The position numbers and the translations under genes are program-made. This document shows, in pieces, positions 35,163 to 44,347 of a stretch of DNA of 64,000 nt (position 1 is the first letter of the stretch; each line of letters begins with the position of its first letter). Source of the DNA: Egibacteraceae bacterium (lineage in GTDB: Bacteria > Actinomycetota > Nitriliruptoria > Euzebyales > Egibacteraceae); the NCBI GenBank assembly GCA_030446745.1, contig JAUJMS010000004.1, forward strand, positions 1-64,000, given 5' to 3'. The notes beneath the pieces are model-generated. The model was not told the DNA's origin, searched no databases, and saw nothing but the letters and a program-made list of their open reading frames with translations.

Positions 35163-35461
35163 GCCTGCACCTTTCCCCCCGCTCCGGAGGGCCGCGACCT
35201 CGGCGCGGAGGTCTGAACCTGCAGGGCGCCTCGGCCGCTGCGGCGAACCGCTGACCCCCCGGAGCTTCGTTTGAGGATTTGAACCTCTGATTCACCAGAA
35301 GCGTCAGCGCTGACTCAGAACTAGCGCCCGCGATCCCGGGCGCACGCTGTGTGCACTGACGCGGCCGCAGCGTAGTGCATGAACATCGACGCCGGAGGCG
35401 GCGCACGCCTGCGCCGTGAGGAACACTGGTGGTGACACCTCCGCCGTCACCTGGAGTCCGC
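35163..35461. other. intergenic region with palindromes
   Basis: 299 bp between two divergent genes. It holds a 12-base palindrome GTCAGCGCTGAC (35303-35314) and a GCGCCCG/CGGGCGC hairpin (35324-35343). GAGGATTTGAACCTC (35273-35287) looks like a tRNA T-arm in reverse, but no cloverleaf could be built. Promoters for both flanking genes probably lie here; I could not place them. Confidence 0.4.
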
Positions 35462-36565
35462 ATGCGCCGGCTCATCACCGTTCTTACCGTCTTCGCGACG
35501 CTGTTGTTGCCGGGGCCCCCCGCTGTCGCCGACGCGCCACAGCTGCATGCGCGCACGGTGCGCCGCGGCCTGGAGCACCCCTGGGACATCGCCTTCTCCC
35601 CCGGCGGGAGGATGCTGGTCACGGAGCGCCCCGGGCGGATTCGGGTCTACTCCAGCCGCCACGCGTCGGCGCGCCTGGTGTCGACGGAGTGGGTCGACAA
35701 GGTGCATGCCGAGGGTGAGTCCGGCGTCATGGGCATCGCGGTCAAGCGCAAGGCGGGTAGGACGCTGGTGTTCGTCTGCGCCTCACGCGACGTTGCGTCG
35801 GGATGGCGCAACCAGGTGCTGCGCTACCGGCTCGGCAGCCGTGGCCGACTGCACTTCGGGCGCGTCGTCCTGGGTGGGATGCGCGCTAACTCGGTCCACA
35901 ACGGTTGTGCCGTGGAGGTCGGTCCCGACGGCAAGTTGTGGGTGAGCATGGGCGACGCAGGCGATCCGGCGCTCGCGCAGCAACGGTCGAGCCTCAACGG
36001 CAAGATCCTGCGCATCAACCTCGACGGGTCGATTCCGCGCAGCAACCCGTTTGGCGGGTCACCGGTCTACGCGATGGGGCTGCGCAACCCGCAGGGCATC
36101 GCGTTCGCGCCCGGCACGGGTCGCGCGTATCCGATCGAGCACGGTCCCGACGTGCACGATGAGATCAACCGGCTGCGGCCTGGCCGCAACTACGGGTGGC
36201 CGTGTTGGACCGGGCGCAGCACCCCGTACTGGTCGTCGGGGTGCAGCAGCGCCTCGGCGTACAAGGCGCCGGCGTGGTCGTCCGGATCGAGCGGCACGCT
36301 CGCGACTTCCAACGGCGTCTTTCTGACGGGCGCGGCGTGGGGTCCGTGGCGCCGCGACCTGTTCGTCGCGACGCTCAAGGAGTCCGACGTACGGCGTCTG
36401 TCGATGAACGACACCGGGTCGCGCCTGTATCAGCGCTCCCCGGTGTTGTTCAACGGCCGGTGGGGCCGCCTCCGCGCAGCGGTCCGCCCGCCCGGGACGT
36501 CCTTGCTGTACCTCACGACGTCGAACGGCAGCGACGATCGCATCATCCGCGTGCGGCCGGACTGA
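35462..36565 (+). CDS. secreted PQQ-dependent sugar dehydrogenase (glucose/sorbosone dehydrogenase family)
   Basis: 367 residues, intact. Signal peptide RRLITVLTVFATLLLPGPPA with AVADA. Blocks of the GSDH family: RGLEHPWDIAFSPGGRMLVT, ERPGRIRVY, VHNGCAVEVGPDGKLWVSMG, GDAGDPALAQ, LRNPQGIAFAPGTG and NYGWPCW. A six-bladed propeller binding PQQ and Ca2+ is expected, oxidising sugars outside the membrane. The ATG at 35462 (GGAG five bases before) was preferred to a GTG at 35429. It ends 6 bp from the convergent htpX. Confidence 0.88.
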   Translation: MRRLITVLTVFATLLLPGPPAVADAPQLHARTVRRGLEHPWDIAFSPGGRMLVTERPGRIRVYSSRHASARLVSTEWVDKVHAEGESGVMGIAVKRKAGRTLVFVCASRDVASGWRNQVLRYRLGSRGRLHFGRVVLGGMRANSVHNGCAVEVGPDGKLWVSMGDAGDPALAQQRSSLNGKILRINLDGSIPRSNPFGGSPVYAMGLRNPQGIAFAPGTGRAYPIEHGPDVHDEINRLRPGRNYGWPCWTGRSTPYWSSGCSSASAYKAPAWSSGSSGTLATSNGVFLTGAAWGPWRRDLFVATLKESDVRRLSMNDTGSRLYQRSPVLFNGRWGRLRAAVRPPGTSLLYLTTSNGSDDRIIRVRPD

Positions 36566-36571
36566 CCCAGA

Positions 36572-37885
36572 TCAGCCGGTTGGCGTCCCGACACCGGGTC
36601 CATCGGTCACCGTGATCGTCCCGGTGCCCACGCTGGTGGCATACGGGTACGTCCCCGGCGTGTCGAAGATGACGCACGTAGCTGTAGTCCGCGGTCTTGT
36701 TGGTCCAGTTGATCGTCGCGCCCGCGGGGACGGTCAGGTCGGGGAGCCGGGCACCGATGGTGATGGCCGCGGGGGTGTAACCCGTGTGTAGTTGAACGTC
36801 GCGTTGACGGCGTCGGGTGTGAACACGACGGCCTTGGTGGCGCCGACAGGCACAAAGCCGACCTCGCCTTTGTTCGCCGTCTGGTACTCCCCCGCGCTCA
36901 CGGGGGCGTCGGCACCGCCGGCCTCACCCATCTTCGAGTAGAAGAACACGTCGAGGTTGCCCGCACCGTCTGGTCGACAACGTCGCCCATCCCTGCCTTC
37001 CTGCCGCGCGGCGACCCGAACCAGGAGATCTGTCCCATCTTGCGGGCGATCTGCTCCAGGTTGGCGACACGTGCCTCGGTGGTGGGGTGGGTGCGGAACA
37101 GGCTGCCCATGCCGCGGCTGACCGCGCCGCCGAACGGCGCGCTGATGTACAGCTGGCTGAACGCGGGCGAGGTCTCGGCCGGGGTTCCGCCCAGCCGGAG
37201 TCGCTGCTTGCCACCCGCCTCCAGCTTGCGCAGCGCCGACGCGAGCGCCAGCGGGTTGCCGCACAGCTCTGCACCTGACGTGTCGGCTTGGGTCTCCCGG
37301 CTGCGTGTGACGGCGAGCTGGATGACCATCGCCGCGACGGGTGCGAGGAACACCATCAGCAGCGACCCCAGCGGGTTGTCGCGGTCGCGACCACCGAAGA
37401 AGAACGCGAAGCGTGCCAGGAACGTGATGGCGGTCGCGATCGTCGCGGCGACAGAGCCGATGAGGATGTCGCGGTTGTAGACGTGCGACAGCTCGTGGGC
37501 GAGCACCGCCTCCATCTCGTCGCGCTCGAGGATGTCGATCAGCCCCTGGTTCACGCACACGGCGGCGTGCTTGGGGTTGCGCCCGGTGGCAAAGGCGTTG
37601 GGTTGCGGCGACGGCGAGATAAACAAGCGCGGCATCGGCTGCCCCGTGCGCAGCGACAACTCCTGCACCATCGAGTGGTACCAGCCGTACTGCTCGGGGG
37701 GCAGGCACGGCGCGCGCCATCTTGATCGCCAGCTTGTCGGAGAACCAGTACGACCCGAAGTTCAGCGCGAGCGCGAGCACCAGGGCAATCGTCATGCCCG
37801 TGGTGCCGTTGATCGCCTGGCCGATGAGCAGCATCAGACCCATCAGTGCCGCCAACAACACGAACGTCTTGACCGACTTTGACAT
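36572..37885 (-). CDS. htpX: HtpX-like membrane zinc metalloprotease with extra C-terminal domain (frameshifted)
   Basis: MSKSVKTFVLLAALMGLMLL and a second span form the N-terminus. SLRTGQPMPRLFISPSPQPN and the zinc site AVLAHELSHVYNRD (HExxH) follow, then a further span pair and TRSRETQADTSGA (third ligand) and THPTTEARVANLE. HtpX normally ends there (~290 residues). Here ~150 more follow: FFYSKMGEAGGADAP, NKGEVGFVPVGATKAVVFTP, LTVPAGATINWTNKTADYS, DTPGTYPYATS, a beta-sandwich/cupredoxin-like pattern without copper ligands. Frame breaks occur near 37680, 36955, 36790 and 36665. The fused reading is likely but unproven. HtpX degrades damaged membrane proteins. Confidence 0.75.
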
Positions 37886-38004
37886 CGTCCGTCAGCTCCT
37901 CGAAAGGCCGCCGGCCTCTCCGGCGTGCCTCACCCGCCCACAGTAGCCCGGCCGCAGGTAAAGAGCCGGTCAAACCCCTCCGCTGGACCTGGGCTCCGCG
38001 TCGC

Positions 38005-38031
38005 GACGCCGCTACGCGCGGTGGCGGCGTC
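38005..38031 (-). terminator. hairpin behind the first nuo operon
   Basis: An 11-bp stem (one G-T pair) with a 5-base loop begins 8 bases after the nuoN stop in the direction of transcription. No T-run follows. It is placed as the terminator of the nuoA-N operon. The rest of the 153-bp gap to htpX shows nothing else. Confidence 0.5.
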
Positions 38032-38038
38032 GTTCGAC

Positions 38039-39552
38039 CTAGGGCGAAGACGTCGTCGCTGTGACCAGGGTGGACCGGGCGGACGGGGTCGCGAACGGCC
38101 GCGGGTAGACGCCGATGACCAGGACGGCCACGGCCAGTGCGGCGATCGTGAAGTTCAGAGCGAAGCCGGCACGCAGTGGCTGGCGGCCCTCATCGGCCTG
38201 GTCCATCCACATGTTCTTGGCGATGGCCAGGTAGTAGAAGAGGCCGATGAGCGTGTTCACCACCACCGCCGCGGCAAGCAGCACGCCGCCGATGGTGGGG
38301 TCGACGATCACCGGGCGCAGGATGAACACCTTCGCGTAGAAGCCGACCGCGATCGGCAGCACCCCCGCCAGCGACAGCAGGAAGACGGTGAAGGCCAAGG
38401 CGACGCCCGGGGCCGCCGCGCCCAGGCCCTTGTAGTCGTCCAGAGAACGTCCCGGCATCTGCCGGGTAACCGCGACGACACAGGCGAACGCGCCGATGTT
38501 GGTCACCGCGTAGGCCAAGAGGTAGAAGAGCACGGCGCTGAAGGCCACCTCGTTGACCTCGCGGGCCTGCGGCCCCGTCTGCACGAGCGCGAACGGAACC
38601 AGCATGTAGCCCGCCTGCGCCACCGAGGAGTACGCGAGCAGGCGCACGATGTTGCGCTGTTGCAGCGCCGTGAAGTTGCCCAGCGACATCGTCAGGACGG
38701 CGATGATGCCGAGGATCGGCGCCCACACGTCCGCCAGCGGCGCGAACGCCACGAAGCACACCTGCAGCAGCCCCGCGAAACCGGCTGCCTTCGAAGCCAC
38801 CGAGAGGAACGACGTCACCGGAATCGGCGACCCTCGTAGGTGTCCGGCGCCCAGAAGTGGAACGGCACCGCCGAGATCTTGAAACCGAAGCCCACGATCA
38901 CGAACAACATCGCGGCGAGCAGCAGCGGTTCGCGTTCGTTGCCGGCGCCGAACCGCTCCAGTCCCTGGGCGACGCCCTGCAGATCCGTCGTCCCCGTGAA
39001 CCCGTAGACGATCGACAGGCCGAACAGCAGCACGGCCACGGACAGCACACCGAACATGAAGAACTTCAGCGACCCCTCGTTGCTGCGCAGGTCGAACTTG
39101 CGCAAGCCGGCCATCACGAAGCCGGGGATGCTGACGATCTCCAGGGCAATGAAGATCATCACCAAGTCGCGCGCGCTGGGCATCAGCAGCATCCCGGCGA
39201 AGGCCGACAGCAGGAGGAAGTAGTACTCCCCCTGGTAGGTGCGGATCTCGGTGAAGTACCGGTACGACAGGAACAGCACGAACAGCGCGGTTCCCAGGAA
39301 GAACGCCTTGAACAGCAGGGCGTAGTCGTCCACCACGAACATGCGGCCGAAGGACTCGCGTGTCTGCCCGTCGATCGCGAGCGCGGCGACCCACACCAGC
39401 GCGACGACCACGCCTACCGCCGAGATCGGGTTGACCATCCGCTTGCGTTCCGGGCGCAGGAACAACTCGACGATCAGGACCGCGAGCGCGGTGCCGACCA
39501 GCGTCAGTTCGGGCGCGAGCGCGAACCAGTCGATCGTGGGGACTTCATTCAC
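38039..39552 (-). CDS. nuoN: NADH-quinone oxidoreductase subunit N, first operon (one frameshift)
   Basis: Proton-pumping antiporter-like membrane subunit of complex I. MNEVPTIDWFALAPELTLVG starts it. YYFLLLSAFAGMLLMPSARD, EIVSIPGFVMAGLRKFDLRS and GFGFKISAVPFHFWAPDTYE (TM8-type Lys and helix) are typical. After a single break near 38825 it continues with IVRLLAYSSVAQAGYMLVPF and FLLSLAGVLPIAVGFYAKVF. About 504 residues, normal. Last gene of the nuoA-N operon, 9 bp behind nuoM. Confidence 0.92.
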
Positions 39553-39561
39553 GTCGGCCGC

Positions 39562-41103
39562 CTAGCCCGCGAAGACGCTGAGGATCGCGTCGACGTCGGG
39601 GGCCGTGACGTTCAGGATCAAGAACGGCAGCAGGCCCAGGATGATGATCAGCGCGAGCAGCGGCGTCCACGTCCCCCACTCGATGGCCGAGATGTCCGCG
39701 AGCTTGTGCTCCTTCCATCGATCGGGTGCAACGCCCATATTGACCCGCTGCAGCATCCACAGGAAGTAGCCGGCGGTCAGCAACGTCCCGAAGGCGCCGA
39801 TCACGACGAGCACGCGATACAGCGTCAGGTGGCCGGCCTTGACCAGTGCCGGCGCGGGCGTCCAGGCGGCGAGCAGGGCGAAGATCTCACCCCAGAACCC
39901 GGCGAGGCCCGGCAGGCCCAGGCTGGCAATCGCGACGTAGGTGAAGATCGCACCCATGCGCGGCATCGTCTGCAGCACGCCGCCGCCGATCTCGGCGATC
40001 GAGCGAGTGTGGTACCGCTCCTTGATCGAGCCGACGATGAAGAACAGCATCCCGGTGATGATGCCGTGGGCGACCATGCCGAAGATCGCGGCGTTGATCC
40101 CGACCGGCGTGAGGCTCGCGATGCCGAGCATCACGAAGCCCATGTGGCCGACGGAGCTGAACGCGATGAGCCGCTTGAGGTCGGTCTGCGCCAGACAGCA
40201 CAGCGCCCCATAGATGATGGCGATGACCGCCAGCACCGCGATGACAGGCGCCCAGAACTCGGCGCCTTCCGGAAGGATCGGCAGCGCGATGCGCACGAAC
40301 CCATAGGTGCCCATCTTCAGCAGGACACCGGCAAGCAGCACCGACCCCACCGTGGGCGCCTCGGTGTGGGCGTCGGGCAGCCACGTGTGGAACGGCCACA
40401 TCGGCGCCTTGATGGCGAAGCTCAGACCGATACCCAGGAACGCGACGATCTGGAAGGTGCGGGTGAACTCACCGGATGCACCGAGTTCGCTGAGTCTGGC
40501 GATGTCGAAGGTGCGATCGGGCGACGCGAAGTACAGCGCCAGGAAGGCCACCAGCATGAACACGGAGCCGAAGAGGGTGTAGAGGAAGAACTTGATCGAG
40601 GCGTACTCCCGACGCGGTCCGCCCCAGATGCCGATCATGAAGTACATCGGGACGAGCACGAGCTCCCAGAACACGAAGAACAGCACCAGGTCGAAGGCGA
40701 TGAAGCAGCCGGCCATACCCGTCTGCAGCATGAGCATCAGCGCCAGGAACGCCTTTGGCTTGCCCGGCTCCTCGATGTGGTGGAACGCGTAGATGCTGCA
40801 CAGCAGCGTCAACAGGTACGACAGCACGAACAGCGGCAGCGAGATGCCGTCGATGCCCACGTGGTAGCGGGCGCCGATCGCCTCGATCCACGGCAGGTTG
40901 ACCTCGAAGGCCATGCCCGAGCCGCCCGCCTCGCCGGCGTAGTACCCGATCAGGATCGCGATGGAGAGCACGAAGCCGATGATCGACGTGACCAGCGCGA
41001 CCGGCTTCGCTGCCTCCTCGCTGCGCTTGGGGATCAACGCGATCACACCCGCACCCAGCAACGGCATGAACACCGTCAGGGAGATCACCAGTTTGCTCAG
41101 CAT
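39562..41103 (-). CDS. nuoM: NADH-quinone oxidoreductase subunit M, first operon
   Basis: 513 residues, intact; antiporter-like membrane subunit with about 14 spans. Key parts are WELVLVPMYFMIGIWGGPRR (conserved TM5 Glu), [20 protein letters not shown] (Lys-helix region), LIAFSSVGHMGFVMLGIASL and MLFFIVGSIKERYHTRSIAE. It sits 12 bp after nuoL and 9 bp before nuoN. It is the longest unbroken gene of the operon's 3' half. Confidence 0.96.
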   Translation of the reverse strand: MLSKLVISLTVFMPLLGAGVIALIPKRSEEAAKPVALVTSIIGFVLSIAILIGYYAGEAGGSGMAFEVNLPWIEAIGARYHVGIDGISLPLFVLSYLLTLLCSIYAFHHIEEPGKPKAFLALMLMLQTGMAGCFIAFDLVLFFVFWELVLVPMYFMIGIWGGPRREYASIKFFLYTLFGSVFMLVAFLALYFASPDRTFDIARLSELGASGEFTRTFQIVAFLGIGLSFAIKAPMWPFHTWLPDAHTEAPTVGSVLLAGVLLKMGTYGFVRIALPILPEGAEFWAPVIAVLAVIAIIYGALCCLAQTDLKRLIAFSSVGHMGFVMLGIASLTPVGINAAIFGMVAHGIITGMLFFIVGSIKERYHTRSIAEIGGGVLQTMPRMGAIFTYVAIASLGLPGLAGFWGEIFALLAAWTPAPALVKAGHLTLYRVLVVIGAFGTLLTAGYFLWMLQRVNMGVAPDRWKEHKLADISAIEWGTWTPLLALIIILGLLPFLILNVTAPDVDAILSVFAG

Positions 41104-41115
41104 CGTCTGTGTCCC

Positions 41116-43292
41116 TTACCGGTAAGCGGCGGCTGCGAAGGCCACCGCGAAGATCAGTACTCCGACGAACATGCCGCCGGCGTAGAGCTGGACATTGCCA
41201 CTTTGGAACTTCCGGAAGACCTCGCGGCCCAGGAACCCAGCGCCGCCGGCGAAGCCGTTGACGGCGCCGTCGATGACCCGCTGGTCGCCATAGGCGTAGG
41301 TGCCGCGGCCCAGCCGTCCCGTCGCCGCGCCGGCGAGGTACACGACGCGGTCGATGATGTGGTCGTTGACCCAGTACATCGCCGGAGCGAGCTTGTCGCG
41401 GACCGCCGTACGCGTGATGAGGTCCGTGTAGAGCCGATCGAGGTAGTACTTGTTCACCAGCAGTTTGGAGAACAGGCCCATGCGCGCAGCATCGGCTCGC
41501 GCTCGGGAACCTGTCGGTACAGCAGCGTGCCGATGCCGATGCCCGCGAACGCGAGCAGGGTCGTGATGATCGCGAGTGACCAGAAGAAGTGCGCGGGATG
41601 GCCGCCGAAGTACTCGAGATCGAACATCGTCCAGGCAGCGAACCCCTTGCTGTGCAGGGCGGCGCTCGGGATGTTGATCAAGCCGACGAGCGCGGCCGGC
41701 ACCGCCAGGATGAGCAGCGGCCATGCCATGGCCGGGCCGCTCTCGTGGGGATGACCGTGACCGCGGAACGGCCCGGCGAACACCAGCCACAGCACGCGCG
41801 TCATGTAGAAGGCCGTGATCATCCCGCCGAGCGATCCGGCAATGACCAGGATCCAGCCGGTGACGGAGCCGTTGTTGATGGCGTCGGACAGCGCTCCGGC
41901 GAGCACCTCGTCCTTGGACCAGAACCCGGCGAAGACCGGGATCGCCATCAGCGCGAGTGAGCCGATGAGGAACGTCCAGAACGTGATGGGCATCGCCTTT
42001 CGCAGCCCGCCCATGTCGCTCATGTTGTTCGAGTGCACCGCGTGGATCAGCGAGCCGGCGCCCAGGAAGAGCAGCGCCTTGAAGAAGCCGTGGGTGAACA
42101 GGTGGAAGATGCCCGCGGTGTAAGAGAAGGCCAGTGCCGCCACCATGTAGCCGAGCTGGCTGATCGTCGAGTACGCCAAGACCTTCTTCACGTCGTCCTG
42201 CACCAGGGCGAGCAGACCCGCGATGAGCAGCGTGATCGTCCCGGTGATCGCGATGACGGCGAGGGCCACCGGCGAGTGCTCGTAGGCCGGATACAGCCGC
42301 GCGACCAGGAAGATGCCTGCGGTCACCATCGTTGCCGCGTGAATCAGAGCGGAGACGGGGGTGGGGCCGGCCATGGCGTCGGGGAGCCACGTGTGCAGCG
42401 GGAACTGCGCGGACTTGCCGACCGCGCCGAAGAACAAGGCGAGCAGGCCGAAGGTGAGCATGCCGGTGTTCAGCGGCGCGCCACCCGCCTGCACGTTCGC
42501 TTCGACGGCGCCGAGGATCGCGCTGATGTCAAACGTGCGGAACATCGACCACAGCACGATCACGCCGATGATGAGGCCGACGTCACCCAGCTTCGTGGTC
42601 AAGAACGCCTTGATGGCGGCACTGGAGTTCTCCTTCTCCTCCCACCAGAACCCGATGAGCAGGAAGGAGCAGACGCCGACGAGCTCCCAGCCCATCAGCA
42701 CCATGATCATGTTGCTGGAGATGACCAGCAGCAGCATCGACGCGGTGAAGATGCTGAGCAGGGTGAAGAAGTACGTGTAGCGCGGGTCGCCGTGCATGTA
42801 GCCCGTCGAGTAGACCTGCACCATCAGGCTGACGAAGGTGACCAGCAGGAACATCATCGCCGTCAAGCCGTCCACGCGCATGCCGAGTTCCAGCACGTGT
42901 CCACCGCCCAGGACCGCCCACGGGACCGCGCGTTCCTCGACGAAGGCGTGCGCGGCCGAGGACTCGCCGGAGCCGGATCCGTGCCCCGCTTCTTCTTCGG
43001 CGTGCTCGTCGGTGGCTGCGGTCGCGACCTGCACGTCGCCCGCGCTGGCGACCTGGACGTCGGCCGCCGCGTGGTCGGTCTCCCCGCCCTCCTCGCCGTG
43101 GGGCGCCGCTGCTGCCGCGTCGACGTTGGCGGAGAACACCTCGACGGCGATACCGACGGACAGCGCAAGTGCCGCCGCGATCGCCACGATCCCGATCTCG
43201 GCGCCCTTCTTGGGCAGGAGGCGGCCCAGCACCATGATCAGCACCGCCGACAGCGCCGGCAGCGCCGGCACCAACCACGCGTAATCGCTCAT
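41116..43292 (-). CDS. nuoL: NADH-quinone oxidoreductase subunit L with acidic/His-rich insert, first operon (one frameshift)
   Basis: Distal antiporter-like subunit, ~725 residues with the long lateral-helix C-terminus. [60 protein letters not shown] and VLAYSTISQLGYMVAALAFS are diagnostic. Residues ~60-125 carry an unusual insert rich in Glu, Asp, His, Ala and Gly (EEGGETDHAAADVQ, DEHAEEEAGHGSGSGESSAA) between the first spans. One frame break near 41470 separates the last ~115 residues (LLVNKYYLDRLYTDLITRTA). TAA at 41116. Confidence 0.93.
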
Positions 43293-43301
43293 GTGAACCG
43301 T

Positions 43302-43323
43302 CTACCGCCTTCGGCTGCTTGAG
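43302..43323. repeat. 22-bp dispersed repeat, copy 1 (nuoL-nuoK gap)
   Basis: CTACCGCCTTCGGCTGCTTG followed by AG. It lies between the nuoL start and the nuoK stop. It differs by one base from the copies at 43726 and 47579. The core GCC-TTC-GGC can form a mini hairpin. Confidence 0.75.
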
Positions 43324-43378
43324 ACGAAAGCCCGGCGGGCTCTGGAGTCATTACGTCCACCAATGTCAGCGCCCCTTC

Positions 43379-43701
43379 TCAGTACTTCATGAGGTCGGCC
43401 TCGTCGATGTTGACCGAGGCGCGCGGTTGCGGTACAGCAGGAGGATGATCGCCAGGCCCACGCCGACTTCGGCGGCACCCACGGCGATCACGAACAGGGC
43501 GAAGACCTGGCCCGTCAACAGCCGGTCGGCATTGCTCGCGCCACCGACCACCGCGCCGAACGCGACGAGGTTGATCGTGACGCTGGCGAGCATCATCTCG
43601 ACGCTCATGAGCACGAGCACGGCGTTGCGCCGGGACAGCACGCCGTAGATGCCGACGCAGAACAGCAGCGCGGCAAAGATCAGCGGGTAGGCGGCATGCA
43701 C
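43379..43701 (-). CDS. nuoK: NADH-quinone oxidoreductase subunit K, first operon (frameshift near the end)
   Basis: Three-span membrane subunit homologous to MrpC. YPLIFAALLFCVGIYGVLSR, RNAVLVLMSVEMMLASVTIN (conserved Glu of TM2) and ALFVIAVGAAEVGVGLAIIL (TM3 Glu). One extra base near 43425 diverts the last residues; the correct end SVNIDEADLMKY and TGA is at 43379. The GTG start at 43701 overlaps by one base the stop of the 45-codon frame upstream. Confidence 0.92.
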
Positions 43702-43838
43702 TACTGCTGCGCTCCTTCTGGCGTGCTACCGCCTCCGGCTGCTTGAGCACCTTCTTGTGTGCCGGCTGTGAGCGCCCCCGGCTCCGACGTCACGTCGCGG
43801 CTGTCGCGCGCGGGCACCTCGTCCTGCGTCGGCGTCAC
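43701..43838 (-). CDS. 45-codon Glu/Gly/Ser-rich reading frame tiled between nuoJ and nuoK
   Basis: It starts with GTG overlapping the nuoJ stop (GTGA, 43835-43838). Its TAG shares its last base with the nuoK GTG, so all three could be translationally coupled. The product (TPTQDEVPARDSRDVTSEPG, then GAQAAGGGSTPEGAQQ) is hydrophilic, acidic and low in complexity. It has no similarity I know, and contains repeat copy 2. Alternatively it is the C-terminal tail of NuoJ, if one more base error hides the connection. Confidence 0.45.
   Translation of the reverse strand: MTPTQDEVPARDSRDVTSEPGALTAGTQEGAQAAGGGSTPEGAQQ
43726..43747. repeat. 22-bp dispersed repeat, copy 2 (between nuoJ and nuoK)
   Basis: CTACCGCCTCCGGCTGCTTG followed by AG, one base different from copy 1. 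On the minus strand it encodes AQAAGGGST within the small frame between nuoJ and nuoK. Confidence 0.75.
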
Positions 43839-44345
43839 CGGGCCTCGCCCTCTTCCTGGCGGGCCAGGATGATCGCCCCGATCAGGGCGACGGTCAGCAT
43901 GAAGCCCAACGCCATGAACGGAAACGCCCAGTGCACGTACAGCACCTGGCCGAGTTCGCCGGCGCCGACGTAGGCAATATCGATGCGCTGGTCGCCGAAG
44001 GCACCCCAGATCACCGCGCACAGGAAGCCGAAGAGCCCGACGCTGACGACGATCGCCAGGATGCCGTTTTCGTTGTGCTGCGCCATCGGGCCGATCGCGC
44101 GCGCGCGTGAGCATCAACCCGAACAGGATCAGCACGATCACGGCGCCGACGTAGACCAGGACCTGCGTCCAGGCGAGGAACTCGGCGCCGAGCATCAAAG
44201 GCCCCGCCACCGACAGCAGCGTGACCACCAGGAACAGCGCCGCGTGCACGACGTTGCGAGAGGTCACCACCGACAGCGCGGCCGCGCCGCCGATCACGGC
44301 GATCAGCAGCATGAAGACGTCGGGACCGGTGAGGGCGTTGGTCAC
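43835..44345 (-). CDS. nuoJ: NADH-quinone oxidoreductase subunit J, first operon (one frameshift)
   Basis: Five-span membrane subunit. From GTG 44345: DVFMLLIAVIGGAAALSVVT, SRNVVHAALFLVVTLLSVAG, FLAWTQVLVYVGAVIVLILF. After one break near 44100: ILAIVVSVGLFGFLCAVIWG and YVHWAFPFMALGFMLTVALI, GAIILARQEEGEAR, then TGA at 43835. About 170 residues, normal. It lies 2 bp behind nuoI. Confidence 0.9.
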
Positions 44346-44347
44346 GA

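Noticed and set aside
35240-35345. tRNA-like T-arm (GAGGTTCAAATCCTC on the minus strand)
   Set aside because: No anticodon arm or matching acceptor stem could be built around it.
38857-41754. 965-codon open frame on the plus strand, rich in His, Arg, Glu and Gln
   Set aside because: It is antisense to nuoN and nuoM. The composition is what codon-biased high-GC membrane-protein genes give on the opposite strand, and there is no ribosome-binding site or family similarity.
43701-44345. Programmed frameshifting as an explanation of the nuoJ break
   Set aside because: Similar breaks occur in many unrelated genes at G/C runs without slippery-site and pseudoknot features, so sequencing error is simpler.
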